In this document: positions 18,101 through 26,677 of the stretch, one piece after another
Numbering within the stretch: position 1 is the first letter of the stretch
How the letters are laid out: the number at the start of each line of letters is the position of its first letter
Origin: an uncultured Acidobacteriia bacterium
GTDB lineage: Bacteria > Acidobacteriota > Terriglobia > Bryobacterales > Bryobacteraceae
DNA: 42,403 bases
NCBI GenBank assembly: GCA_903923395.1
Contig: CAIXXM010000112.1
Coordinates: 1-42,403 of the forward strand
Reading direction: 5' to 3'
Translations under genes and position numbers: made by a program
The notes under the pieces: model-generated
What the model saw: only the letters and a program-made list of their open reading frames with translations
The model's database searches: none
Told to the model about the DNA's origin: nothing

Positions 18101-18195
18101 GCGAGAGCCTGCGCCGCCTCATCAGGTGAGGTGGCAACGACAACGATTACTTTGGGGCGGTCAGCCCCCAAAAGCTTCTGAATAGAGCGCAACAT
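15163..18195 (-). CDS. Large GT4 glycosyltransferase with tandem duplicated N-terminal unknown domain
   Basis: A 1010-residue multidomain protein. The C-terminal part, residues about 622-1005, is a GT-B glycosyltransferase of the GT4 group. It has YLPFPLSHGGAVRIFNMC, VPNGVDLERFQP, RVLFVGSFRHLPN and DVVAIPLPVSAGTNIKLMEAMACG with the donor-binding glutamate. Residues about 436-560 resemble the acceptor half of GT2 enzymes (SPYSTLIAFRRDALTEFGLP). The N-terminus has two copies of an unrecognised domain, about 13-135 and 241-365. Both share RPK-IVV, FPxWCxC / YPxWCxC, a WTG block, PPFR, a NExG block and a final RRLR. Amphipathic, Trp/Ala-rich helices lie between them. It follows the TPR gene by 28 bases, probably one operon. 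Confidence 0.85.
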   Translation of the reverse strand: MLRSIQKLLGADRPKVIVVVATSPDEAAQALAKASPHVTGEFPKWCICPGFESGELEGFDRVLHHRSMRAVWRELRMVWPALMIVFWTGSPRHHFLKALPLLVPPFRMLVLNEAGGAFSRLDMIARHLLRRLRETLDVRELVLLWLRARVKNTGEWLIAWSGFLARAVINKAEWCWAALNCIGRWNAARAEWCVAAAQWLGRTLAQKANYCYQVVRTGILWIPELKGVALVGLQRLITGGRPKTIVVLAIRRESAVVAMEYFRSEKFGKTDYPFWCLCLEACEPVEGYHRFESGITPQQAKQILRDRWAALTLVSWTGEKGHLWFKLGAFFRPPFRVNAINETGDIFSKTPYLLSHGMRRLRDKVVDLCIMTGEYASGAALAAWVPIRDFTRALGLFLFAFVGQFHTAISRFVFDRLRGTKALRLDIPALPQDITFAEVCLDGRKWRVQELPKAQIIVFRQHGETADVAQLLKIFELPQTFSVALQTEHTDWRKKLVAKFPFRKLQPGELTRTQSPYSTLIAFRRDALTEFGLPAVLSAGSAYMLLHWQAAAAGWHSYTIGGQQPVSQEADVPLEHAEFVRLLLEKPLPGRPALCDLAPLHVDLGRGNIMTSLEHRKPFRGKPRVLVLSPYLPFPLSHGGAVRIFNMCRSMAHEIDFVLACFREKDDVMHYDRLHEVFREVYVVDNDEKYRDPSLPKQIPGYRNSAMRALVKHLCGSLNIELLQIEYTQMAEYRDCAPGVPVLLVEHDVTFTLYRQIWETKRGAEDKAEYERWLAFERQALADADCTWAMSGHDREVILQNGGRAEHTFAVPNGVDLERFQPQQKQAAAPRVLFVGSFRHLPNLLAFEALRNSIMPEVWKAVPSAELHVIAGSNHERWAGLAGKSALLQNDPRILLDGFVEDVRPAYRDADVVAIPLPVSAGTNIKLMEAMACGRASVSTPVGCVGLELTDGVELEIRELDNGFAAAVTRLLTDSQGREAMAASARRTAEERFGWDAIAREALGTYPAVS

Positions 18196-18223
18196 GGCTG
18201 CTAATCTCGTTTGCTTGTAGAAG

Positions 18224-19885
18224 TCAGGGTTTTAGCTCAATGCTCAGGACGTCTCCCGCCAAAGGTCCATTGTTGGCGGGCATGTAGGTAACCACAGCAG
18301 TTTGCGGACGGACAGCGCCGCAGGGTGTGCGGTCGCCTTTCGGCATGGCGAAGACCATCTCTTTGGAGCCTGCGGCCCGCAGGTGGAAGAGCCGCAAAGC
18401 CCCCTGGCACTCATAGCGCAGGGCCGTTCCAGTGATGGTGACACCGTTGGCATCTGCCCAATCCACAACTTTATCCTTCGGTGACACAGGGTTCTTGTTC
18501 ACCTTGGACTCCAAATCTGCAATCTCTTTGCGGGCTTTCGCCTTCAGTTGCTCCATCTCGCGGGCGTTGGCTTCCTGTTCGCGGCGGCGGTCGGCATCTT
18601 CCTGATCCAGCTTCTGCACGGCAATCTTTTCGCGCGCGGCGAGGAACTGTTCGCGCCTGGCAGCATCAGGGGCCGATTGCGCGGCGGCAACCCACGCCCT
18701 GCCGGCTTCCGAATATTGCTTCTGTTCCAGGCAGGCCTGTGCGTACATGGCCCACCATTCCCAGTTGCGGGGGGATAGCTCCGTCGCCTTTTTCCACTGG
18801 AAGAGCTGCATGCGGGGGTCGAGGGTCTTCTCTCCCATGGCCCAACGCGCGGGGGCGTACTTCGGATCAATGGCGATCGCTCTCAGAAGCAGATCCGTGG
18901 CGGTGCGGCGGTCGAGTTCAATCTCAGCGAACCGCGTCATCATAACGACGTTCTTCGAACCGGCATCGAGCGCTTTCTGGAAATATCTGCGGGCGTCTTC
19001 GAGATTGTGGCTCCGTTCGGCGAGCAACCCCAAGCCTTCGTTCGCCTCCTGCACCTGCTTGCCTTGCTGCAACAACTGCCGGTAGAGGCCCTCTGAGGCA
19101 GCGTTCAAAAGGTCAGCCTGCATCAGCATCCCTTCATCGGAAGTCAGCTGCGTCGTATTGAAATCACGGTTCGGGTTGATCGGGCGGCTGGGCCCCGGCG
19201 CAGCCTCAAACTTTCCCGCCTGCAGATAGCGGTCCACCTCTGCGTCAAACGTGGCCGCATCTTTGCCAAACGCATTCTTCACCGCTGAAGGCCGGTCCAT
19301 GCCGGACGCCAGATTGTGCAGATAGATCCGGGCGCGGGCCGCTGTTTCCGGATTCGTAATCACCAGATGGAGCAGTGCCCAATCCCTCGTGATCAACCCG
19401 CCGCTGGGAGGTGCCCCCCAAGTCACATGGGTCGCTTTCGCCTGAAAAGTGCTGAAGAAGGTCTCTACCGCCTGCTCCAGCGGCGGGGGCATGGAAGGGA
19501 AATTATTCTCAATCAACACCCGGGTCAGAGAGCGCAGAATTTCCGGCGACAGCTGCTGATCCGCAGCGACGCAGAGGTTGAGCCGCTCCCGGCCCGGGGT
19601 CAAGCCGGAACAGTTTTGCCCTGCCAGCGAGGCCAGCGTCTTGAAGATTAGGATGCGGACGGGCGGTTCGAACGTGAGGTCTGCTTTTCCTAAAATATTT
19701 CCGAGTGCGTACCGAAACTGTTCGAACTGATTCAGTGTTACTACGGCTGAAAGCCGTCCATCGTCACTGACAGCCTCGAACGGTCCACTGCGTGCCTTGA
19801 CCCATGCGGCACCGTCAACTCTGCCCGAAAGTAACGCAAGCGCAGCCACAAAGGCCGCAGCCCTTCCACGTCCACTGAAGCTCAT
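18224..19885 (-). CDS. Exported TPR protein with N-terminal peptidase-like domain
   Basis: A 553-residue protein, choosing the ATG at 19885; a TTG three codons upstream is the alternative. It has a signal peptide (AAAFVAALALLSGRVDG), then a domain of about 200 residues, WVKARSGPFEAVSDDGRLSAVVTLNQFEQFRYALGNI. That start is typical of acidobacterial TPR proteins that carry a degenerate M1/MA-type peptidase fold; no HExxH is visible. Tetratricopeptide repeats cover residues about 270-425. A charged coiled coil, about 430-470, rich in E/K/R/Q, precedes a small C-terminal domain. The gene diverges from the disordered-tail membrane protein and precedes the glycosyltransferase gene. Specific function is unknown. 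Confidence 0.75.
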   Translation of the reverse strand: MSFSGRGRAAAFVAALALLSGRVDGAAWVKARSGPFEAVSDDGRLSAVVTLNQFEQFRYALGNILGKADLTFEPPVRILIFKTLASLAGQNCSGLTPGRERLNLCVAADQQLSPEILRSLTRVLIENNFPSMPPPLEQAVETFFSTFQAKATHVTWGAPPSGGLITRDWALLHLVITNPETAARARIYLHNLASGMDRPSAVKNAFGKDAATFDAEVDRYLQAGKFEAAPGPSRPINPNRDFNTTQLTSDEGMLMQADLLNAASEGLYRQLLQQGKQVQEANEGLGLLAERSHNLEDARRYFQKALDAGSKNVVMMTRFAEIELDRRTATDLLLRAIAIDPKYAPARWAMGEKTLDPRMQLFQWKKATELSPRNWEWWAMYAQACLEQKQYSEAGRAWVAAAQSAPDAARREQFLAAREKIAVQKLDQEDADRRREQEANAREMEQLKAKARKEIADLESKVNKNPVSPKDKVVDWADANGVTITGTALRYECQGALRLFHLRAAGSKEMVFAMPKGDRTPCGAVRPQTAVVTYMPANNGPLAGDVLSIELKP

Positions 19886-19993
19886 TTGGGCCAAGTATAT
19901 TCCAGATTTTGCCCTCTGGAGGCGTCCAGAAACTTCTTTACAATTTTTTTACCATCCACATGTTGGATAATGGACGGATCACAGCAGGCCACT

Positions 19994-21487
19994 ATGATTT
20001 CTGAGCTCATTCAAAAGGCACGGCAGCGGTTTCTGATCCATGAATCGCTGGCACAACTGGCACTGGCGGCCTCAGTCGCGGCTGGCGGCATTGCCCTGCT
20101 GCTGATTATTGGTACAACCTACGTGCAGTGGTGGACCGTCGCCCTGGTGTCTCTGGGCGCACTGGGCTTCGGCGTGTGGCGCGTCAGCAAGCGCATCCCC
20201 GGCGAATATGCGCTGGCGGTGCAGATTGACCAGACCGCCGGCCTGCACGATGCGATATCCACGGCCGTTTACTACACCACGCATGACCCAAAATCTCCTG
20301 AGTTCCAGGCGGGCCAGCTAAGCCAGGCCGAAGCCGCCGCAGCCACAGTGGATCTGGAAGTGGTCATGCCCTTCCTCATGCCGCGCGCGATCTATGCTCT
20401 GGCCGCCTGCGGCTTGCTGGCCACCGGACTCTTCATCGCCCGCTACCGCATTTCCGGCAATTTGGACCTCCGCGCTCCCATCACCCAAATGCTGTTCGAA
20501 GACCAGCAAAACCCCGAACTGGCCAAGGGTGCGAAGAAGACCCCCAACGGCAAGAAGGCGCTGCCGCAGAATGGCATGCAGTCTTTGCTGGCCAAACTCG
20601 GCGTCAACCTCAATGAAGAGGACCAGAAGACGCAGGATGCCATCGACAAAGCCATCGAAGAGGCACTGAAAGCCCCCGGCGCACCGGGCGAAGGCCAGGG
20701 CAAGGGTCAGGCGCAAAGCAATTCCAAAGACGGTAAGGAAAAAGGCGCCGGCGAACAGGCAGCCAAGGGCGACCCCATGGACGGCGGCAAGCAGGATGAA
20801 GCCGGCAAAGAGAGCGACGAGAACGGCAAACAGGGCTCAAAGGAAGCTGGAGCCGGAGAAGACGGCAAGGGCAAAAATGCCAGCCAGAACGAAAACGGCA
20901 GCCTGCTTTCCAAGCTCAAAGAAGCGGCCCAGAACCTGATGTCGAAAGCCAAACAGGACGCCAACAAGGGCGGCGACAACAGCAAGCAGGAAAGCGGCCA
21001 GCAACAGGCCAAGGCGGAAAAGGCCAGCGGCGAAAAGGGCAAGTCCGGCAAAGGCCAGCAGGGCGCGCAGCAATCGAGCCAGCAGGAAGCCGACCCCAAC
21101 GGCGATTCCCAGGAAGGTCAGCCTTCGCAAGGCAAGGCGGGTGCCGAAGACCAGAACCAGAAGGCTTCTTCCCAGCCCGGCAGCGGTGTGGGCCACCAGG
21201 ATGGCGCGAAGGATATCAAGGCCGCCGAACAACTCAAGGCGATGGGCAAGCTCAGTGAAATCATCGGGAAGCGGGCGCAGAATGTTTCCGGTGAAACATC
21301 GGTTGAAGTGCAGTCCGGCTCGCAGCAACTGAAAACCGGCTACACACAAACCAACGCCAGCCACGCGCAGACAGATGGCGACGTGAGCCGCGACGAAGTT
21401 CCCGCGCCCATGCAGCGTTACATCCAGCAGTACTTCGAACAGGTGCGCAAAGGCACGGAAGTTCCCGCGGCGAAGAAGAACCCGTAA
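19994..21487 (+). CDS. Membrane protein with ~270-residue disordered Gly/Lys/Gln/Glu-rich tail
   Basis: A protein of 497 residues if it starts at ATG 19994 (MISELIQKARQRF); an in-frame ATG at 19970 adds eight residues. Two hydrophobic segments form a hairpin near residues 20-62 (LAASVAAGGIALLLIIG, TVALVSLGALGFGVW), and a third is near 130-150 (AIYALAACGLLATGLFIA). After residue about 225 the sequence becomes low complexity: G, K, E, Q, S, N, D and A with almost no hydrophobics, until about residue 410. A short conserved-looking end follows, with IIGKRAQNVSGETSVEV and PAPMQRYIQQYFEQVRKG. The tail codons make the strand locally purine-rich. No family is recognised. It ends 1 base from the opposing PEP-CTERM gene. 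Confidence 0.75.
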   Translation: MISELIQKARQRFLIHESLAQLALAASVAAGGIALLLIIGTTYVQWWTVALVSLGALGFGVWRVSKRIPGEYALAVQIDQTAGLHDAISTAVYYTTHDPKSPEFQAGQLSQAEAAAATVDLEVVMPFLMPRAIYALAACGLLATGLFIARYRISGNLDLRAPITQMLFEDQQNPELAKGAKKTPNGKKALPQNGMQSLLAKLGVNLNEEDQKTQDAIDKAIEEALKAPGAPGEGQGKGQAQSNSKDGKEKGAGEQAAKGDPMDGGKQDEAGKESDENGKQGSKEAGAGEDGKGKNASQNENGSLLSKLKEAAQNLMSKAKQDANKGGDNSKQESGQQQAKAEKASGEKGKSGKGQQGAQQSSQQEADPNGDSQEGQPSQGKAGAEDQNQKASSQPGSGVGHQDGAKDIKAAEQLKAMGKLSEIIGKRAQNVSGETSVEVQSGSQQLKTGYTQTNASHAQTDGDVSRDEVPAPMQRYIQQYFEQVRKGTEVPAAKKNP

Positions 21488-21488
21488 G

Positions 21489-22187
21489 CTACGCGGCCTT
21501 CCGGCGAAACACCCCCAGCGCGATAAGCAAGCCGCCCGCCAGGAGCATGGTGGAAGGTTCCGGCGCTTGCGCCTGCACCACCGTGCTTTGGCTGCTGTCT
21601 CCGGACCAGTTCAAAGTCACATTCACCGGGCCTTCTGCCGAAAACCACGAGCCGTCAGCCGCCGTGGCACCAACCAGGGCCACGCTCTCTTCCGCGACCT
21701 GAAACTTCGCCGACTGTGTGAGATCGAGACCGGACATGCCTCCAGAAACGACATCAATGGTGGTGCTGTCAATGTTCTGCTGATCTGTGGTCACGCCGGT
21801 TGCCGCATAGAGCTCATAGAGGTTCTGCTGCTTGGCGCATGCCAGACCAGTGTTCTGCGCGGTGATAGAGAGGTAGTTGGCCCAGTCATCCGTCGAATCG
21901 AAGGAGTACGAATACTTTCCGATGGTAATGGTAGTGAGGGCGGTGGCCATGAAAAGGTCCTGATAGGTGTCATCGCCACTGGAAGAGCTGAGATCCGGGT
22001 TGAAGCTGCTGGAGATTTGGAAGGTCTTGCCTGCGTTGCTGCCCGTTACAGGTCCGAAGGTGCCGTAGTTTTGCCCTTCGCTAATGGTGCCGGTCGCGGT
22101 GACGACCAAAAAGCCGCTGGCACCCGCAGTTCCCAGGGCAGCCGTGAAAAAGGTCAGGGCAAAAAGGGTCCGCTGCAAGAATGTCAT
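21489..22187 (-). CDS. PEP-CTERM sorted exported protein
   Basis: A 232-residue protein, starting at ATG 22187 so that the signal peptide MTFLQRTLFALTFFTAALG is N-terminal; AGAGG lies immediately upstream. The C-terminus is a textbook PEP-CTERM sorting signal: PEPSTMLLAGGLLIALGVFRRKA, meaning PEP motif, hydrophobic helix and basic end. Export and anchoring or processing by an exosortase outside this window are expected. The body is rich in Thr, Ser, Asp and Gly and shows no recognised enzyme motif; such proteins are often surface or exopolysaccharide-associated. A TTG at 22232, preceded by a strong AGGAGGAG at 22233-22240, is an alternative start that would add 15 residues before the signal peptide. 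Confidence 0.85.
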   Translation of the reverse strand: MTFLQRTLFALTFFTAALGTAGASGFLVVTATGTISEGQNYGTFGPVTGSNAGKTFQISSSFNPDLSSSSGDDTYQDLFMATALTTITIGKYSYSFDSTDDWANYLSITAQNTGLACAKQQNLYELYAATGVTTDQQNIDSTTIDVVSGGMSGLDLTQSAKFQVAEESVALVGATAADGSWFSAEGPVNVTLNWSGDSSQSTVVQAQAPEPSTMLLAGGLLIALGVFRRKAA

Positions 22188-22476
22188 ACCTCTTTCGGGG
22201 TGCACGAGCGATGCCAGGCCGCAGAAACACAACTCCTCCTGAAAACAAAGAGGTTAAGGGAAGCACACGAGCAAACAGAGCGCCCGGCGTACGGAAACGA
22301 AACACCTGCGACAGGGTGAAGTGTTCCGCAAGACAACAGCCCTTGGCGATGGCGGTGCGCCCGGACACTGCAGTTCTCCCGGCTCAGAAGAACGCGGAAT
22401 CGCCCCCTGTTGGCTCTCCGCGGGTCTATACTGAGACGGGAGCTTTGCCGGAAAACTGGCTGGCTTCGATTACTGA
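22188..22476. other. Divergent intergenic region between PEP-CTERM and sensor kinase genes
   Basis: No gene is evident in these 289 bases. The region holds a strong AGGAGGAG on the minus strand (22233-22240). A hairpin on the minus strand has CCTG, TCG, CAGG flanked by AACA and TGTT, near 22300-22325. A TATACT at 22427-22432, pointing towards the kinase, lacks a convincing -35 box. I recognise no riboswitch. Confidence 0.4.
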
Positions 22477-25254
22477 ATGCGCGCCCGCAATGCTATCGCG
22501 ACGGCTGGCTTTCTCCTTCTCGGACTCGCAGGCACAATTGCAGTCTGGAAACAGCCGCCCAATCCCCGTGCCCAAAGGGTCTACCGGATCGGCTTCGGCA
22601 ACGACAGTCCCCTGCACTATCCCGGCCCGGATGGCGAGCCGAGCGGCCTGGCCGTCGAAGTGATAAAGGAAGCTGCCAGGCGCAGCGGCATTCCACTGCA
22701 ATGGGTCCGCACCACGGACGGCTACCGCGAAATCATGCAAGGCCGGGTGGACATGCACGTCCTGATCACCGCGCTGCCGGAGCGCTCGCAGTTCGTTCAT
22801 CTCGTCCGCCCCTACCTGAGCACGGAAACCTGCTTCCTGGTCAAAACCGGCTCCCGCTATCAGCACATGAGTGACTTGGCTGATACACCCATCGCCGTCA
22901 ACAAACTGCCCATCCTGCAGGACACTCTCCACAGCCTGCTGCCGCACAGCAAGCCCATGCTCCTGGACTCCACCATGGACGCAGTCAAAGCCTTGGACGA
23001 GGACCGCGCCAGCGCCGCGTACGTGGATCAATTCGCCGCTATCCGCGCTCTGCTGGACGGTTCGGCGCACTCTCCGCTCCGGATCATCCCCTCGAACATC
23101 CCGCCGCGCCTGCTGACCCTGGCCTCTTCCTTTGAAACGAAGGATGCCGCAGATGAGATCCGGGACCAGATCCAGTTGCTGAGCGAACAAGGTGAACTCC
23201 GGCCCATCCTCGCCCGCTGGAGTCTGTTCCCCGCCCTCATGGCGGAATCCGCGCATGCGCTGGATGTGGAGCGCGTCAAGGTGAAGGTGCTGGCCGCCGG
23301 GGCACTCAGCCTGCTGCTCCTGCTCCTGGTGGTGGCCTGGCTGCTCTGGCACCTGCGTCACCGCACTTATGCGCTTAGGGTGAGTGAAGTCCGCTACCGC
23401 AACGTAGTGGAAAGCCTGGGCGATGGCGTCGCGACTCTGGACCGCGAAGGCAGATTTCTTCTTACCAACCCCGCCGCTGAGGGCGTGCTCGGGGCTCACG
23501 GCGGAACTCTGGCAGGCCGGAAGCTCACCGAATTTCTGTGTTCCGAATCGGGAGAACCCACCCAGCTTCCAGAGTTGAAGGAGAACGACAAGGTCTGCTT
23601 TCAAGCCGTCGTTGCCCGCCCCGATGGCACCCGCCGCAAGGTTCGCGTCACCGTAACACCCCAATTCCGGCGGGGCCTTCGTACCGGAGCCATCGTGGTG
23701 CTGGGAGACATCACTGGAGCCCGCGAACTCGAAGAACAACTGCGGCTTCTGGCCCAGGCTCTCCGTTGCGCGGACGACTGCATTTCCATCACAGACTCCC
23801 AGGACCGCTTTGTCTACGTCAATGACGCCTTCCTGCATACCTACGGCTATGAACCGCACGAATTGCTGGGGCAACATGTGACTTTCGTGCGGTCCAGCCG
23901 GAATAAAGAGAACCTCTCCGCGCTCGACACGCAGGAGCATTGGCGCGGCGAGTTGTGGAACCGAACCAAAGACGGCCGCGACTTCCTCATCTCCCTGGCT
24001 ACCGCACGTGTCCGCGACGAGGAAGGTGCCGCCGTCGGCATGATCGGTGCCGCACGGGATATCACTGCCCTCAAGAGGGTGGAGGAAGAGCGCCGCAGCC
24101 TGCAAACGCAGCTCATACAGGCGCAGAAACTGGAAGCCTTGGGCCGCCTCGCCGGGGGTGTCGCCCATGATTTCAATAACCTGTTGACCGTGATCATCGG
24201 CTATACGGAACTGCTGCTCAAGAATGAAAATCCGCTCACCGCAAACCGGAAGCGCCTGGAGCAAATCCGCCAAGCCGGCAAACGGGCCGCCGACCTCACC
24301 CAGCAACTGCTCGCATTCGGGCGCAAGCAACTGGTCCAGGCGAAGCTGCTGAACCTCAATGAAATGGTCCTGGAAACCCGCGAGATGCTTCACCGCCTGC
24401 TGCCGGAGAACATCGAGATCCAGACCAGCCTCGATCCCTGCCTGGACCTCATCCTGGCGGACCCCAGCCAGATCCACCAGGTTCTGCTCAATCTTGCCCT
24501 GAACGCCCGCGACGCTATGACCGGCGGAGGCAAACTCACACTGGAAACCACCAATACCGCGGTGGATGAGCACTTCACCGCAATTCATCCGGAACTTCTG
24601 CCCGGGAATTACGTGCGCCTACGTCTTTCAGATACCGGCATCGGCATGAACGAAACCATTTGCGCCAATATCTTTGAGCCGTTCTTCACCACCAAAGGCC
24701 TGGGGGAAGGGACAGGCCTCGGTCTGGCGACAGTCTACGGGATTATCCGCCAAAGCGGCGGCACCATTTGGGTGGAGAGCGAACCCGGCCTGGGCTCAAC
24801 CTTCGAAATTTACCTGCCCGCCAGTTCCTCCACCAGCCTTCCCGCAGTCAACGCGGAGCCTGCCGCCCAACACGCCGAGGGAAAAGAGACCATTCTTCTG
24901 GTGGAAGATCAAAATGAGGTCCGCGTCTTCGTCAGAGAGGTTTTGGAGGAACAAGGCTACCGCGTCCTGGAAGCAGTGGCCGGCAAACCTGCACTGGACC
25001 TTGCCAGCCGGCACAGCGGGCCGCTGCATGTCCTTTTGACCGATGTGGTGATGCCCGGTATTTCCGGCCGGGAACTTGCCAAACAATTACTCGAATTCCA
25101 TCCTGAAACCAAGATCTTGTATATGTCCGGCTATACCCAGGATGTCTTCACGGAAACCGGCCACCACGACCAGCCCATCGCATTCCTGCAGAAGCCCCTG
25201 GAGCAGGAACCCCTTCTCAGGAAACTGCGCGAGATGCTGACCGCGCCGAACTGA
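22477..25254 (+). CDS. Hybrid sensor histidine kinase with periplasmic solute-binding domain
   Basis: A 925-residue inner-membrane sensor. Order of domains: N-terminal membrane anchor or signal (7-24); a periplasmic SBP_bac_3-like ligand domain (about 35-250, with [31 protein letters not shown]); a transmembrane helix (about 270-292); two PAS domains (about 305-415 and 425-535). A HisKA domain follows with the phosphorylated H564 in [11 protein letters not shown], then HATPase_c with N676, SDTGIGM and [14 protein letters not shown]-terminal receiver has acceptor D856 in LLTDVVMPG and the conserved lysine in FLQKPLE. It probably senses a small amino-acid-like ligand. No output response regulator lies beside it. 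The start is the ATG that gives a complete anchor. Confidence 0.92.
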   Translation: MRARNAIATAGFLLLGLAGTIAVWKQPPNPRAQRVYRIGFGNDSPLHYPGPDGEPSGLAVEVIKEAARRSGIPLQWVRTTDGYREIMQGRVDMHVLITALPERSQFVHLVRPYLSTETCFLVKTGSRYQHMSDLADTPIAVNKLPILQDTLHSLLPHSKPMLLDSTMDAVKALDEDRASAAYVDQFAAIRALLDGSAHSPLRIIPSNIPPRLLTLASSFETKDAADEIRDQIQLLSEQGELRPILARWSLFPALMAESAHALDVERVKVKVLAAGALSLLLLLLVVAWLLWHLRHRTYALRVSEVRYRNVVESLGDGVATLDREGRFLLTNPAAEGVLGAHGGTLAGRKLTEFLCSESGEPTQLPELKENDKVCFQAVVARPDGTRRKVRVTVTPQFRRGLRTGAIVVLGDITGARELEEQLRLLAQALRCADDCISITDSQDRFVYVNDAFLHTYGYEPHELLGQHVTFVRSSRNKENLSALDTQEHWRGELWNRTKDGRDFLISLATARVRDEEGAAVGMIGAARDITALKRVEEERRSLQTQLIQAQKLEALGRLAGGVAHDFNNLLTVIIGYTELLLKNENPLTANRKRLEQIRQAGKRAADLTQQLLAFGRKQLVQAKLLNLNEMVLETREMLHRLLPENIEIQTSLDPCLDLILADPSQIHQVLLNLALNARDAMTGGGKLTLETTNTAVDEHFTAIHPELLPGNYVRLRLSDTGIGMNETICANIFEPFFTTKGLGEGTGLGLATVYGIIRQSGGTIWVESEPGLGSTFEIYLPASSSTSLPAVNAEPAAQHAEGKETILLVEDQNEVRVFVREVLEEQGYRVLEAVAGKPALDLASRHSGPLHVLLTDVVMPGISGRELAKQLLEFHPETKILYMSGYTQDVFTETGHHDQPIAFLQKPLEQEPLLRKLREMLTAPN

Positions 25255-25330
25255 GACAACGCGCTACCATCAGAAAACGGTACGCCCTATCGCGGGCGGT
25301 CCCGTGCCCTACCCGTAAGGAGAACCAACA

Positions 25331-26551
25331 ATGAATTTCGCGAAAGCCGCGGCGCTCTTCGCCTTGTCGGCGGCAGCTGTTTCTGCCCAGGTCAACATCG
25401 GCGAACAAAAGCCCGAACCCAGCCTGCCCTTCAACATCACCCCGGTTGCCGACTTCAAACTGCCCTGGCGGATTGCCTTCCTGCCCGACGGACGCATGCT
25501 GGTCACCGAAAAATCCGGCCCCTTGTGGCTTGTCACCCAGACCGGCGAGAAAACCCAGGTCAGCAACACCCCTGCCGTTTACTTTCAGGGCCAGAACGGC
25601 ATGCATGCGGTCTATCTCTCCCCGACCTATGCCAAAGACCAGAGGATTTACCTCACCTATGCCGAACCCGGTGACTACGGCGGAGGCCTCGCCCTCGCCC
25701 GCGCCAAGCTGGTGATCACCCCCACTTCGGCCGCTCTGGAAAACTATGAAGTGCTCTGGCGCCAGATGCCCAAAGGCAAAGGCGGCCAGGAAGGCGCGGC
25801 GATTGCGTTCACCAAAGACGGAAAATATCTCTTCCTCGCGGTGGGCGACCGCCAGCGTATGACCCCTGCACAGGATCCCGACCAGCCCGTCGGCAAGATC
25901 CTCCGCCTGACGCTCGATGGCAAACCGGCACCCGGCAACCCGGAATACGGCAAAGTTGGCGCTGAAACCATCTCTTTGATTGACCCGCCCCGCGACACCG
26001 AACTCGCCAAGACCGCGAAAGTGGTCAGCACGTACACGTTCCCGACCCCCAACATGACCCGCGCGGAAACCTGGGCCATGGGTGTGCGGACGCCTTACGG
26101 TCTGGCCCTCTCCCCCACTGGAGAACTCTGGGAAGTGGAGCACGGCCCGCAGGGTGGCGACGAACTGAACCTCATCGAGAAAGGCAAGAACTACGGCTGG
26201 CCTCTGGTTTCCTACGGCAAGAACTACAACAACACGCCGATTCCCAGCCATGACACACGGCCCGAGTTCACCAAGCCCGTTCTCTATTGGGTACCTGTGA
26301 TTGCTCCCGGCAACCTGATGTTCTACACCGGCAAGAAAACCTTCCCGCAATGGGACGGCAACGGCTTCGTCAGCGGTCTGGGCAGCCAGTCGCTCGTGCG
26401 GATCATCTTCGACGGCAAGGGTGGAGCGAAACCCGCGGAGCGCTGGAAGATCGGCTTCCGGGTCCGCGACGTGGAGGAAGCTCCCGACGGTTCCCTGTGG
26501 ATGGTGGAAGACGCCAACCCAGGCAAACTGGTACACGTAACACCGAAGTAA
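25331..26551 (+). CDS. Periplasmic PQQ-dependent aldose sugar dehydrogenase (glucose/sorbosone family)
   Basis: A 406-residue exported beta-propeller enzyme. A signal peptide (AKAAALFALSAAAVSAQ) precedes PWRIAFLPDGRMLVTEKSGPLWLV, the canonical first blade. Later blocks AIAFTKDGKYLFLAVGD, MGVRTPYGLALSPTGELWEVEHGPQGGDELNLIEKGKNYGWP and GNLMFYTGKKTFPQWDGNGFVSGLGSQSLVRI match soluble PQQ sugar dehydrogenases of the YliI/Asd type. It should oxidise aldoses in the periplasm, passing electrons to the respiratory chain. PQQ biosynthesis genes are not in the window. A good AGGAG site at 25318-25322 lies eight bases before the ATG. A strong terminator follows directly. Confidence 0.9.
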   Translation: MNFAKAAALFALSAAAVSAQVNIGEQKPEPSLPFNITPVADFKLPWRIAFLPDGRMLVTEKSGPLWLVTQTGEKTQVSNTPAVYFQGQNGMHAVYLSPTYAKDQRIYLTYAEPGDYGGGLALARAKLVITPTSAALENYEVLWRQMPKGKGGQEGAAIAFTKDGKYLFLAVGDRQRMTPAQDPDQPVGKILRLTLDGKPAPGNPEYGKVGAETISLIDPPRDTELAKTAKVVSTYTFPTPNMTRAETWAMGVRTPYGLALSPTGELWEVEHGPQGGDELNLIEKGKNYGWPLVSYGKNYNNTPIPSHDTRPEFTKPVLYWVPVIAPGNLMFYTGKKTFPQWDGNGFVSGLGSQSLVRIIFDGKGGAKPAERWKIGFRVRDVEEAPDGSLWMVEDANPGKLVHVTPK

Positions 26552-26557
26552 TTCTCA

Positions 26558-26588
26558 GGGCCGGAGCAATCCGGCCCTCTTCTTTTCC
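26558..26588 (+). terminator. Intrinsic terminator after the PQQ sugar dehydrogenase
   Basis: GGGCCGGA, GCAA, TCCGGCCC at 26558-26577 is a perfect 8-bp stem with a GNRA-type loop. It is followed by TCTTCTTTTCC and lies 7 bases after the stop codon. Confidence 0.93.
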
Positions 26589-26677
26589 GGGTACCGAAAT
26601 CTCAACGCGTTTTGACAATCACCCGGGAGATACGTCTTCTCAAGTCCTAACTAACTTCCGGCGGAGACTGGCCATCG

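Noticed and set aside
22188-22476. c-di-GMP or other riboswitch before the PEP-CTERM gene
   Set aside because: The hairpins present do not match the conserved cores of GEMM, cobalamin, TPP or fluoride riboswitches that I can recall.
22426-24588. Minus-strand open frame of 720 codons opposite the sensor kinase
   Set aside because: The opposite strand has a full set of kinase domains with all catalytic motifs. The antisense product resembles no family.
26612-26640. TTGACA followed 17 bases later by TCTTCT on the plus strand, as a promoter antisense to csm5
   Set aside because: The -35 is perfect but the -10 matches only half of TATAAT, and no transcript unit follows.
26589-26677. CRISPR array downstream of csm5
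   Set aside because: I looked for direct repeats of 20 or more bases on both sides of the operon and found none.
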